Made by a program: the position numbers and the translations under genes. Below the pieces are notes generated by a model, which was not told the origin of the DNA, ran no database searches, and saw only the letters and a list, made by a program, of their open reading frames with translations. This document shows positions 16,998 through 25,099 of a stretch of DNA of 34,190 nucleotides, in pieces; within the stretch, counting starts at the first letter, position 1; each line of letters begins with the position of its first letter. Source of the stretch: Stenotrophomonas sp. PS02298 (GTDB taxonomy: Bacteria; Pseudomonadota; Gammaproteobacteria; Xanthomonadales; Xanthomonadaceae); the NCBI RefSeq assembly GCF_029959445.1, contig NZ_JASCOR010000032.1:1-34190 (forward strand), written 5' to 3'.

Positions 16998-17954
16998 ATG
17001 TTCGACCGCTTCCGAACCCGGAACAACGCGCTCAATGACGAATCCATCCAGTGGGTGATACGCCTGGGTGCGCGTCCGTCTGCGGGTGATAAAGCCGCGT
17101 TCGAGCGCTGGTGCCAGCGCTCCCCGGCCCATGCCGAGGCTGCGCGGCAGGCATTCGCGCTGCTCGATGGCGTGGGCCAGACCGCGCTTGCGGCCGAGCA
17201 CCGCCATTGGGTGCAGGCGCTGACACCTGCGCCGCGCCGGATCAGCCGCCGCGCGGTGTTGGCAGGCGGGCTGTCGGCAGCAGCGCTGGCTGGCGTGGTT
17301 GGTACGGGCATGTTGGGGCCAGTCAGCGGCGTGCTTGCCGACCACCGCACCCGCATCGGCCAGCGCCGGCAGGCATCACTGGGTGACGGATCGACCGCCT
17401 GGCTCAACAGCGAGAGCGCATTCTCGCAGGCGTTCTCCAACGTCCGCCGCACCGTATCGGTGGCCGCCGGTGAACTGCTGTTCGACGTCGCCCCCGACCC
17501 GCAGCGGCCCTTCGTGATCGAGAGCCGCGACGGCAGCGTCCATTGCAGCGTTGGCCGCTTTGCCCTGCACCGCGAATCACGCCGCAGCACGCTGACCGTT
17601 GTCTCCGGCCTGGCCGAGCTGCGCAACCGGGCCGGCGCCAGTATCGAAATGATCCCCAACCAGCGCGTTGCCTTCAGCGCCGATGTACTGGGCAAGGCCG
17701 AGACCGTCGATGCCGGTGCATTGACCGCCTGGGTCCGCGGCAAGCTGATCTTCAACCAGCAGAGCGTGGCGGCTATCGCAGGCGAACTGCAGCGCCACGT
17801 ACCGGGGCGCATCGTCGTGATGGGTGAGTCGCTGCAGCAACTGCAGCTCACCGGCGTGTTCGAGCTGGATGACATCGATGCGCTGCTGCGCAATATCGCC
17901 GCGCTGGCCGGTGCGGAACTGATCCGCCTGCCGCTGCTGACCGTGATCCGCTGA
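16998..17954 (+). CDS. FecR-family anti-sigma/sigma regulator (module 1)
   Basis: 318 residues: an N-terminal DUF4880-type domain (about 10-70; ALNDESIQWVIRLGARPSAGDKAAFERW), one membrane-spanning or export segment (about 84-105), a periplasmic FecR domain (about 115-215; LGDGSTAWLNSESAF then VAAGELLFDVA), and a C-terminal STN-contacting region (FELDDIDALLRNIAALAG). FecR proteins hold the sigma factor and pass on the signal from the receptor's STN domain. The export segment is preceded by SRRAVLAGG (R84-R85), resembling a twin-arginine signal, as reported for some other FecR-type proteins. It lies between its sigma factor and the receptor gene. Confidence 0.88.
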   Translation: MFDRFRTRNNALNDESIQWVIRLGARPSAGDKAAFERWCQRSPAHAEAARQAFALLDGVGQTALAAEHRHWVQALTPAPRRISRRAVLAGGLSAAALAGVVGTGMLGPVSGVLADHRTRIGQRRQASLGDGSTAWLNSESAFSQAFSNVRRTVSVAAGELLFDVAPDPQRPFVIESRDGSVHCSVGRFALHRESRRSTLTVVSGLAELRNRAGASIEMIPNQRVAFSADVLGKAETVDAGALTAWVRGKLIFNQQSVAAIAGELQRHVPGRIVVMGESLQQLQLTGVFELDDIDALLRNIAALAGAELIRLPLLTVIR

Positions 17955-17987
17955 GCCGCCGAGCAGCGCTGTAACCCTGCAAGCGGC

Positions 17988-18025
17988 CCGCCGCGCAGGC
18001 ACACGAAGCGGCGGACATTTTTTTT
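17988..18025 (+). terminator. Rho-independent terminator after the fecR-like gene
   Basis: Arms CCGCCGC (17988-17994) and GCGGCGG (18008-18014) with a 13-base loop, followed by ACA and eight T (18018-18025). It separates the regulatory genes from the receptor gene, whose own ECF-like promoter begins 11 bases later. Confidence 0.75.
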
Positions 18026-18035
18026 CTGCTGACGC

Positions 18036-18067
18036 TGCAAGTTTCGCCCGTGACGGTCGTCTATAGG
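18036..18067 (+). promoter_or_regulatory. Putative ECF-sigma promoter of the haem receptor operon
   Basis: TGCAAGTTT (18036-18044), a 13-base spacer, CGTC (18058-18061) and TATAGG (18062-18067) repeat the arrangement at 16923-16955 almost exactly. The likely user is the sigma factor encoded at 16384. A Fur box begins at the next base. Confidence 0.65.
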
Positions 18068-18086
18068 AATGAGACTTATTCTCATA
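18068..18086. promoter_or_regulatory. Fur box over the start site of the receptor operon
   Basis: AATGAGACTTATTCTCATA contains the perfect inverted repeat ATGAGA-N5-TCTCAT and differs at only two positions from the typical gammaproteobacterial Fur site AATGAGAATTATTCTCATT. It directly follows the ECF -10 and would cover the transcription start, so iron-loaded Fur could block the operon even when the sigma factor is active. Confidence 0.75.
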
Positions 18087-18138
18087 AAGTCAACGCCAGT
18101 ACTTCCAGGCGTCCTCTTCCTATTCCTTCGTCGGACCC

Positions 18139-21100
18139 ATGAGCCCTTCCAACTTTTCCCGCCGTTCCCTGCGACTGCCCGCCGTGCTGGCGGTCAGCAT
18201 CGCCCTGGCACTCAATGCACCGCTGTATGCCGCCGCACAGAGCAGCGGCACCAGCGGTTCCACGCAGCGCACCACATTCGATATCCCGGCACAGTCCCTG
18301 GACAGCGCGCTGACGCGATTGGCGGACCAAGGCGGGGTTCGCATCCTGTTCGTGTCCAACGATGTCAGCGGCCTGCAGGGCACGGCCATCAAGGGCCAGC
18401 TCAGTGCGGCGCAGGCACTGGATCAACTGCTGGCGGGCAGCGGACTGGCCTGGCAATGGCGCGAGCCCGGCACCGCCGTGGTGACGCGCAGCGGCGCTGC
18501 TACCGCCGGCGCGAGCACCCCACTCGTCACCGGCACGCTGAGTGTCACCGGGCAGCAAGGCATCGAAGCTACCGGTGCGCAGCGCGACCTGCGCGGCCAG
18601 GACGAGGTCTACGACCTGGACCTCTCCACCGCCTACCTCGGCCGCACCGAGATCGAGCGCTACAAGGGCGCGACGCCTTCGGACCTGCTCAACGGCGTCG
18701 CCGGCGTGTTCAGTGGCGATGCGCGCAACAGTGGCGCGCTCGACGTCAACATCCGTGGCGTGCAGGGGCCGGGACGCGTGCCGGTCACCATCGACGGCAC
18801 CGAGCAGGCGGTCACCGCCTGGCGCGGCTACAACGGCATCGGCAACCGCAACTACGTCGATCCCAACCTGATCGGCGGCATGCAGATCTTCAAGGGGCCA
18901 TCACTGACCCGCAACGTCACCACCGGCATCGGCGGCGGCGTGGTGATCAAGACACTGGACGTTGACGACGTGGTGCCGGAAGGCGAGTCGTTCGGCGGCG
19001 AGTTCAAGATCGAAGGCAGCAGCAATGCGGTGGCACCACGTCTGCCGGGCCGGTTGTACACCGGCATGAACCACCGCGACGTGCCGGAACTGGCCACCGG
19101 CAGCCCGACCAATGATCCGACCCTTCGCGTGCAACCGCACACCGGTGGCGGCGGTTACAACGTCTTCGATGGCGAAGACCATGCCTATCGCCTGGCCCTG
19201 GGCTGGAAGTCGGACACGCTGAGCCTGTTCGGTGCCTATGCCTACCGCGACCGTGGCAACTACTTCGCCGGCAAGCGCGGCGCTGGCTACTACTCACAGC
19301 CGGTGGAGAACATCGGCGCCGGCGACTACATCATCACCATGGCCAACCGCCTGCGCCCGGGCGACGAAGTGACCAATACCTCCAGCCAGATGGAATCGTG
19401 GCTGTTCAAGGCGACCTGGAACCCGACGCCCGACCAGGTGCTGCGCTTCGGTTACCGCGACACGCTGTCGCACTACGGCGAGATCATGCCGTCACGCATC
19501 AACCGTACCGCGCTCGGCCTGCCGCAGTGGTCGCTGAGCCGGGTCGACTCCACCGCCTACAACCTGGAATACAAGTGGCAGCCGCAGGACAGCCGCTGGA
19601 TCGACCTGTACGCCAACCTGTGGCGCACCGATACCGACAGCAACGCGAACACCGCCGGCAGCTACCCGAACTACTGGAACGCGGTAACCCAGCCGATCAT
19701 CATGAACGGCGCGCTGGATGATTCCACCAACACCCGCAACGGCCTGACCCTGAGCAATCTGTTCCGGCTCAGCGATACGCTGGACCTCACCGTCGGCGGC
19801 GACTTCCAGCATGAGAAGCTGCGCTCGCATGACGCGTACATTGGCCCCTCGGCAGCCTGGCGCATGTTCCCGCGCGCCGGCCGTCGCGAGGAATGGAACG
19901 CCAACTTCAACCTTGAATGGCGTCCGGTCGACTTCCTCAAGATCAATGCCGGTGCCCGCTACTCCTCGTACTGGGCGTACGACGATTTCCTCGCCGACCA
20001 TCCGAACACGTTCCTGGCCTCGGTATCCGGCTACCAGGCGACCTACCGGACCATGTCTGCGGAGGAGCGCAGCAAAGCTGAGACGCAGGCGCGCACCGTT
20101 TACCAGGTCTGCACGGCGATGCCATTCTACTGCGATCTTTTCGGCATTCCGGCGGGGATAAGCGAAGCGGAGTACGTCGCTTCCAAAATTCACGAAGCCG
20201 CCAAATCGAACACCATTCAATGGCTTCCTGATGCCGAAGGAAAGTTCCATCGCGTCGATAATCCCTGCACCAATGGCATGCTGAACGGCATAGCCGATCT
20301 GTATGAGGGCGGAAACTGCAGCATCGGCCTCACCGCCAACCCGATTGCTTCCCGCTACGCCGTGGCAAAGAAGCGCCGCGATCGTGGTTGGGCTCCATCA
20401 CTCACGGTGACCGGCTTCTTCTCCGATTACAGCCGCGCCTACTTCAGCTACAACGAGGCACTGCGCTACCCGAACATGTTCGAGAGCGTGATCGCCTTCG
20501 GTGCCAGCGTCAGCCCCTTCCGCGACCTCAAGCCCGAGCATACCTACAGCTACGAGCTTGGCTATATCCAGGAGCTTGGGCACTTGTTGGGTAATGACAC
20601 CATCGCCGACGTCAAGCTCAGCTACTACCACCGCCGCACCGATGACCTCATCGAACGCGACAACAACTTCCTGTTCCGCAATATCGAGAAGCAGCTCGTG
20701 CAGGGCGTGGAGTTCCAGGGCCGTTACGACAATGGCCGTTCCTTCACCGACCTCGCCGTTGCGCACACGATGAAGAACGAGGTCTGCGATGAACACACCT
20801 CCATCACCATCGATCCCAACGTCAACGGCACACCCACCTGCGTGGACCAGGGCTTCATCGGCAGCTGGCTGCTGACCCAGGCCTCCCCGGAAACCTCGGC
20901 CAACTGGTCGCTGGGCGGACGCTTCCTGGACAAGCGGCTGGAACTGGGCACGCGTGTTGTCTATTACCAACGCCGCAAACCCAACCGCGACCTGGAAGCG
21001 TTTGCCGACGTCACCAACCAGAACCTTGCCGTGTTCAACGTGCCGTTCTCCTGGGACACCACCTGGCTGTTCGACGCCTATGCCAGCTACCGCGTCAACG

Positions 21101-21225
21101 ACACGGTGCAGTTGGAGCTGATCGGTACCAACCTCAGCGACCGCTATTACGCCGACCCGGCCACCCGCTCGCTGCTGCCCGCCCCGGGCCGCACGCTGAA
21201 GCTGAGCGTGACCGCGCGCTTCTGA
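18139..21225 (+). CDS. TonB-dependent outer-membrane receptor with STN signalling domain (module 1, probable haem/hemophilin receptor)
   Basis: 1028 residues: signal peptide (about 1-34, ending AAAQ), STN domain (46-117; FDIPAQSLDSALTRLADQGG), plug (about 145-290; RGVQGPGRVPVTIDGTEQAV) and a 22-strand-type barrel ending KLSVTARF with the terminal Phe of outer-membrane proteins. The STN domain means it signals to FecR/sigma as well as transporting. The hemophilin, Slam and haem oxygenase genes follow directly, so haem from the hemophilin is the likely ligand. A segment around 20090-20330 (residues about 650-730) has lower GC and several cysteines, and looks like a large, variable outside loop. 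It is paralogous to the receptor at 27125-30274. No strong ribosome binding site is seen before 18139. Confidence 0.9.
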   Translation: MSPSNFSRRSLRLPAVLAVSIALALNAPLYAAAQSSGTSGSTQRTTFDIPAQSLDSALTRLADQGGVRILFVSNDVSGLQGTAIKGQLSAAQALDQLLAGSGLAWQWREPGTAVVTRSGAATAGASTPLVTGTLSVTGQQGIEATGAQRDLRGQDEVYDLDLSTAYLGRTEIERYKGATPSDLLNGVAGVFSGDARNSGALDVNIRGVQGPGRVPVTIDGTEQAVTAWRGYNGIGNRNYVDPNLIGGMQIFKGPSLTRNVTTGIGGGVVIKTLDVDDVVPEGESFGGEFKIEGSSNAVAPRLPGRLYTGMNHRDVPELATGSPTNDPTLRVQPHTGGGGYNVFDGEDHAYRLALGWKSDTLSLFGAYAYRDRGNYFAGKRGAGYYSQPVENIGAGDYIITMANRLRPGDEVTNTSSQMESWLFKATWNPTPDQVLRFGYRDTLSHYGEIMPSRINRTALGLPQWSLSRVDSTAYNLEYKWQPQDSRWIDLYANLWRTDTDSNANTAGSYPNYWNAVTQPIIMNGALDDSTNTRNGLTLSNLFRLSDTLDLTVGGDFQHEKLRSHDAYIGPSAAWRMFPRAGRREEWNANFNLEWRPVDFLKINAGARYSSYWAYDDFLADHPNTFLASVSGYQATYRTMSAEERSKAETQARTVYQVCTAMPFYCDLFGIPAGISEAEYVASKIHEAAKSNTIQWLPDAEGKFHRVDNPCTNGMLNGIADLYEGGNCSIGLTANPIASRYAVAKKRRDRGWAPSLTVTGFFSDYSRAYFSYNEALRYPNMFESVIAFGASVSPFRDLKPEHTYSYELGYIQELGHLLGNDTIADVKLSYYHRRTDDLIERDNNFLFRNIEKQLVQGVEFQGRYDNGRSFTDLAVAHTMKNEVCDEHTSITIDPNVNGTPTCVDQGFIGSWLLTQASPETSANWSLGGRFLDKRLELGTRVVYYQRRKPNRDLEAFADVTNQNLAVFNVPFSWDTTWLFDAYASYRVNDTVQLELIGTNLSDRYYADPATRSLLPAPGRTLKLSVTARF

Positions 21226-21310
21226 TCAACCCGTAGCACCAAGGAGTCCACCGCAACCCGAACCGTCACTGCAGTTCAAATTTCTTCATCACTTCAAGAG
21301 AGAAATGATC

Positions 21311-22150
21311 ATGAAAATGCACAAGCGCATCTCCCAACTCGCCATCGCCCTTACCGTGGTGTCCCTTGCGGGTACCGCCGCTGCCGCCAACATCGTCGGT
21401 GCCCAGTCCGCTGGCTCCGGCACGTCGACCATCAGCGTCGGTGAGTCGCAGGTTCCGTTCGGCCCGCACACCGCAGGCAAGGCGGGCGTCGGCATTTCCA
21501 GCTATGCCGGCGGGATCAAGGTCGACTTCCAGGGCCTGACCCCGTCCAGTGCAGCCACCGTGCTGCACCCGGGCACGGACAAGGGTATGACCGTGTACCA
21601 GCTGCACGACCCGATCACCACCGGCACCCCGGGTGATCCGAACAACCCGGCGCACGCAGGCCTGGGCAGCTTCAACTTCGTCAAGGTCGGCACCGGTGAT
21701 GTGTGGTTCGGCGAATGGTCGACCAACGGCAATACCGGCAGCCCGACCTACCAGAATCGCCAGGTCTATTACGTCGGCGACAAGACCGGCTACACCGCCG
21801 CCACAGGTACCGCGGTTGGCTACACACTGACCGGCCTGCATCGCTACGGCGCCAACACCCACCTGACCGGCAGCCTGACCGCCAACTTCAGCAGCCGCAC
21901 CTTCCACGGTGACCTGTCGATCGGTGCAACCCAGATCCGCCTTGGCACCAGCGGCAGCCAGATCGCGTTCGACACCAACGGTCATTTCGATGCAGCCAAT
22001 GCCGGCCAGTGGGTGATCCCGGGCAACCTCGTGCTCGCCACCGGCACGGTGAAGGGTGACTTCTTCGGCGCAGGCGCGACCGCCGTCGCTGGCATCGTCG
22101 ATTTCGGCAATCCCGCTCTCAACATCGCCTGGGGCGGCACCAAGAACTGA
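21311..22150 (+). CDS. hphA: Hemophilin-family secreted haem-binding protein (HphA-like, Slam substrate)
   Basis: 279 residues. The signal peptide (about 1-25, ending GTAAAA) has no lipobox cysteine, so the protein is secreted soluble rather than anchored. The mature part is Gly/Thr-rich and all-beta. The C-terminal half has the small-barrel motifs of Slam-dependent proteins: VWFGEW, VYYVGDKTGYT, LTGSLTANF, and GDFFGAGATAVAGI followed by WGGTKN. About ten His residues could coordinate haem; which do cannot be told. A. baumannii HphA and Haemophilus hemophilin are known haemophores exported this way. The Slam gene follows after 94 bases. AAGAGAG (21296-21302) fits the second of three in-frame ATGs (21305, 21311, 21317). 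Confidence 0.82.
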   Translation: MKMHKRISQLAIALTVVSLAGTAAAANIVGAQSAGSGTSTISVGESQVPFGPHTAGKAGVGISSYAGGIKVDFQGLTPSSAATVLHPGTDKGMTVYQLHDPITTGTPGDPNNPAHAGLGSFNFVKVGTGDVWFGEWSTNGNTGSPTYQNRQVYYVGDKTGYTAATGTAVGYTLTGLHRYGANTHLTGSLTANFSSRTFHGDLSIGATQIRLGTSGSQIAFDTNGHFDAANAGQWVIPGNLVLATGTVKGDFFGAGATAVAGIVDFGNPALNIAWGGTKN

Positions 22151-22244
22151 CGGCTGAGTCTTTCCGTCAATCGCTGTAATTCGACTGCTACCGGCAAGAA
22201 CCAGCCAGCGTCCGCCAATCCTTGCCTCCCTCGATGGCCATTGC

Positions 22245-23756
22245 ATGCATTCTTGTTTTCCCAACGACCGTCGACGCCGGTCTGCTTTCGCGCTTCCTGC
22301 GGCACTGCTGCTGGCCGGCCTGCTGCTGCCCGTTGTCGGCTTCGCGCAGGAGCAGGCCGATACACGCCGCCTGCTCGACCAGCACATTGATCAGCAGGCA
22401 CAGGCGCGCGAGCGTGAGCTGCTCAAGGACGAGCTGGATGCCGAGCGCCCAACGCTGACCATCGACGGCGAGCGCCACGTCATCGGCCACAACGTCGACG
22501 ACGTCGGCCGCGCACTGTACCTGGCGCTGCAGCAGCGGCAATGGGGCCTGGCGGCACACTTCCTCAATGAATACCTGACCCTGCCCAACCACGACAAACT
22601 GCTGGTGCATTACGCCCAGGGCGGCCTGCTGCGCATCCAGGGCAAACACGCGCAGGCAGCCACCGAGTACCGCGCACTGCTCGCCCTGCAGCCGGACTTC
22701 ATGCCAGCCAGGCTCGAGCTGGCCCGCACCTTGTTCGAAGACCAGCAGGATCGCGAGGCAGACGCGTTGTTCGCGGAAGTCGGCACCAGCATCGATGCCA
22801 ACGACCCGAAGACCGAGGGCGTGCGCACCACCATCGCCAGCTTCCGCCAGGCCTTGGCCCAGCGCGAACGCTGGAGCGGCTCGTATGCTGCCGGACCAAG
22901 CTGGACCGACAACGCCAACCGCACCTCGGCCAGTCGCACCTGCCTGTTGCTGCTGGTCACCGGCGACTGCCTGATCGAGCGCAAGTTGCCCGAGGCCATC
23001 ACCGCCACCGGCATCGACTACGACGCCACCCTCAATAAGCGGCATGCGCTGCGCGGACACCACGGTGTCTACCTGCGCGCACTCGCGTTCGGCCAGAACT
23101 ACCGCGACAACAGTGCGTACAACGAGCTCAACGCGGCGGTCCAGGCCGGCTACAGCTTCCGCAACGCTCGCCACACGGTGGCACTTGCACCGTCGTTCGA
23201 TTACTACGCATTGGGCAACAGCGCCTTGTTCGGCGCGCCGGGCGTGCATGCCGAATGGAGCTGGACGCCTGGCCAGCGCTCCATGCTGAAACTTGAAGCC
23301 GACTGGAAGGATCTCAGCTACCGGCAACGCGACTACGCGCGCAATCTCGACGGTGTGCAGCGCACCGCTTCGGCCACCTACTTCCGCAGCCTGGGCAGCC
23401 ACTGGATGGCCTTCGGCGGCCTCGATGCACTGGACAGCGATGCCCGCGACCGCAGCAACAACTACCGCTCGCTTGGCGCCCGCCTCGGCGCATCACTGCA
23501 GTGGCCGGAAGGCTTCAGCCACACCCTGTTCGCCTCCTATCGCCGCCGCAGTTACGACCTGTACAGCCCGATGCTCGGCGTCCGACGCGATGACGATGAG
23601 CGCAACTACACACTGATCATCAAGGCCAAGCGCCTGGCTTTCGCCGGCTTCACGCCCTTGCTGAGCCTTCGCTACAACGTCGTCTCCAGCAACGTCGACT
23701 GGCTCTACAGCTATGACCGCAGCACCGCCAGCCTGAAGCTGGAACGCAGCTTCTGA
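22245..23756 (+). CDS. slam: Slam: surface lipoprotein/hemophilin assembly modulator (TPR plus DUF560 barrel)
   Basis: 503 residues: signal peptide (about 1-35, ending GFAQ), a periplasmic helical TPR region (about 60-200; LVHYAQGGLLRIQGKHAQAATEYRALLALQPDFMPARLELARTLFED), then a 14-strand-type barrel with alternating aromatics ending TASLKLERSF (terminal Phe). Slam proteins sit in the outer membrane and move specific barrel-type substrates to the surface or medium. Here the substrate is almost surely the hemophilin encoded just upstream. There is no strong ribosome binding site before ATG 22245, and the preceding 94 bases show no terminator, so co-transcription with the hemophilin gene is likely. 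Confidence 0.87.
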   Translation: MHSCFPNDRRRRSAFALPAALLLAGLLLPVVGFAQEQADTRRLLDQHIDQQAQARERELLKDELDAERPTLTIDGERHVIGHNVDDVGRALYLALQQRQWGLAAHFLNEYLTLPNHDKLLVHYAQGGLLRIQGKHAQAATEYRALLALQPDFMPARLELARTLFEDQQDREADALFAEVGTSIDANDPKTEGVRTTIASFRQALAQRERWSGSYAAGPSWTDNANRTSASRTCLLLLVTGDCLIERKLPEAITATGIDYDATLNKRHALRGHHGVYLRALAFGQNYRDNSAYNELNAAVQAGYSFRNARHTVALAPSFDYYALGNSALFGAPGVHAEWSWTPGQRSMLKLEADWKDLSYRQRDYARNLDGVQRTASATYFRSLGSHWMAFGGLDALDSDARDRSNNYRSLGARLGASLQWPEGFSHTLFASYRRRSYDLYSPMLGVRRDDDERNYTLIIKAKRLAFAGFTPLLSLRYNVVSSNVDWLYSYDRSTASLKLERSF

Positions 23757-23790
23757 CCCCAACCACTTCCTGCATCACCGGGGATTGCAC

Positions 23791-24399
23791 ATGAGCACAC
23801 ACAGCACCGTTGTTTCGCGCAGCCAGCAACTGAAGGCCGCCACCCACAGCACCCATGACAGCCTGGACAAGCGGGTCATGGCAGCCGACATCTTTGCCAG
23901 CCGTGACAGCTTCACGCGCTTCCTGCGCGTGCAGTATCGCTTCCACCGCGATATCGATGCGCTCTACTCGCATCACGGACTACTGGCGTTGATCCCCGAT
24001 CTGGCCGAGCGCCGGCGGTTGGCCAGGATCGCACTCGACCTGCAGGATCTCGGCAGCGGTATTCCCACCGGCAGTACTCCTGCAGTGGACGCCAACATCG
24101 CCCTGCCCGACGCCCTGGGTTGGCTGTACGTGGCCGAAGGCTCCAATCTTGGCGGCGCCGTGCTGTTCAAGCTGGCGCGGGACCGACTGCAGCTGCACGC
24201 CGACTTCGGCGCCCGCCACCTGGCCGCGCATGCCGACGGCGCAGCGCAGCACTGGCGCAGCTTCACTGCCGCGCTGGACGCCGCACCGCTGGCGGCCGCG
24301 CAGGAAGCCTCGGTGGTGGAGGGGGCACGCACGGCGTTCCAGACCGTGCGCAGCCATGTCGAAACGGAACTGCATGCCGACCCGGTGGCGGTGACCTGA
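23791..24399 (+). CDS. hemO: Bacterial haem oxygenase, HemO/PigA type
   Basis: A 202-residue cytoplasmic enzyme that opens haem to biliverdin, CO and Fe2+. It closely follows P. aeruginosa PigA/HemO: proximal H22 in HSTHDSLDKRV, FASRDSFTRFLRVQY, DALGWLYVAEGSNLGGAVLFK with the distal-helix glycines, and the NFGARHLA-like DFGARHLA block. ATG 23791 with GGGGA upstream is preferred to a TTG two codons earlier. It gives the haem island its iron-release step. Regiospecificity (alpha versus beta/delta) cannot be read safely. The stop overlaps the DUF454 gene (TGATG). Confidence 0.93.
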   Translation: MSTHSTVVSRSQQLKAATHSTHDSLDKRVMAADIFASRDSFTRFLRVQYRFHRDIDALYSHHGLLALIPDLAERRRLARIALDLQDLGSGIPTGSTPAVDANIALPDALGWLYVAEGSNLGGAVLFKLARDRLQLHADFGARHLAAHADGAAQHWRSFTAALDAAPLAAAQEASVVEGARTAFQTVRSHVETELHADPVAVT

Positions 24400-24770
24400 T
24401 GCGCTGGCTATGGTTCTGCGCCGGTTGCTGGATGCTGGCACTGGGCATCATCGGCGCACTGCTGCCGGTGATGCCCACCACCATCTTCCTGATCCTGGCG
24501 CTGGCCTGCTTCGCGCGTTCGTCGCCGCGGCTGGAACGCTACCTGCTGCAACACCCGCGCTACGGCCACAGCCTGCGCCTGTGGCGTGAGCAAGGCGCGG
24601 TCAGCAGGAAAGGCAAGACCTTCGCTGCGCTCGGCATGGCGGTGGGCTACCTGGTTTTCTTCTGCACGGCGCACCCCGGCTGGAAACTGGCGCTGGGCAT
24701 CGGCCTGTTCTTCATCGCCAGCGCAGGCTACGTGCTGTCGCGTCCCGCACCGCGAGCGCTCATTCATTGA
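24399..24770 (+). CDS. ybaN: DUF454 (YbaN-type) inner-membrane protein
   Basis: A 123-residue protein with about three hydrophobic segments (8-34, 73-92 and 96-112). The cytoplasmic loop CFARSSPRLERYLLQHPRYGHSLRLW is the DUF454 signature. Function is not established for the family. DUF454 genes are often found beside haem oxygenase or haem uptake genes, and here the start overlaps the hemO stop, so a role with haem at the inner membrane is a reasonable inference. Confidence 0.85.
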   Translation: MRWLWFCAGCWMLALGIIGALLPVMPTTIFLILALACFARSSPRLERYLLQHPRYGHSLRLWREQGAVSRKGKTFAALGMAVGYLVFFCTAHPGWKLALGIGLFFIASAGYVLSRPAPRALIH

Positions 24771-24781
24771 GGATACTGATC

Positions 24782-25099
24782 ATGCCCCTGACAACACCGG
24801 CCAGCCTGCCGCTGCCAGTCCGCAACATCCACTCGGCGATACTGCGTGGCGCCGGCATCCGGGTGACCTCGGCGCGGATTGCCACCTTGCGGCTGGCGCC
24901 GTTGGTGTTGGCCGCGCACGGACGCCTCAGCCCGCAGCTGTTGCATGCCGCTTCCCTGAAGCAGGGCGACATGCATGTCTCCACCAGCGCCTTCTACAAC
25001 ACCTTGTCGACGCTTGGCGCAGCTGGCTTGCTGCCATCCCTGAAGCAAACAGACACATCACCGGCCGCGGACAGCGCGACCATCCAGGAGCACGCATGA
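24782..25099 (+). CDS. Truncated Fur-like winged-helix protein
   Basis: 105 residues. Residues about 18-82 fit the Fur DNA-binding domain: ILRGAGIRVTSARIATLRLAPLVLAAHGRLSPQLLHAA, then STSAFYNTLSTLGAAGLLP, the equivalent of the Fur recognition helix (VSLATVYRTLNQFEEAGLV). Family Fur proteins are 135-155 residues with a C-terminal dimerisation domain carrying His/Glu/Cys metal ligands. This one ends about 20 residues after the winged helix, with no HxH or CxxC motif. AGGA at 24770-24773 supports ATG 24782. It overlaps exbB by ATGA. It may be a haem- or protein-responsive regulator of the island, or an antagonist of Fur; this is inferred. Confidence 0.7.
   Translation: MPLTTPASLPLPVRNIHSAILRGAGIRVTSARIATLRLAPLVLAAHGRLSPQLLHAASLKQGDMHVSTSAFYNTLSTLGAAGLLPSLKQTDTSPAADSATIQEHA

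Noticed and set aside
21311-22150. HasA-type hemophore
   Set aside because: HasA is about 190 residues, has no N-terminal signal peptide and uses a type I secretion system. This protein has a Sec signal, is longer, and is next to a Slam gene.
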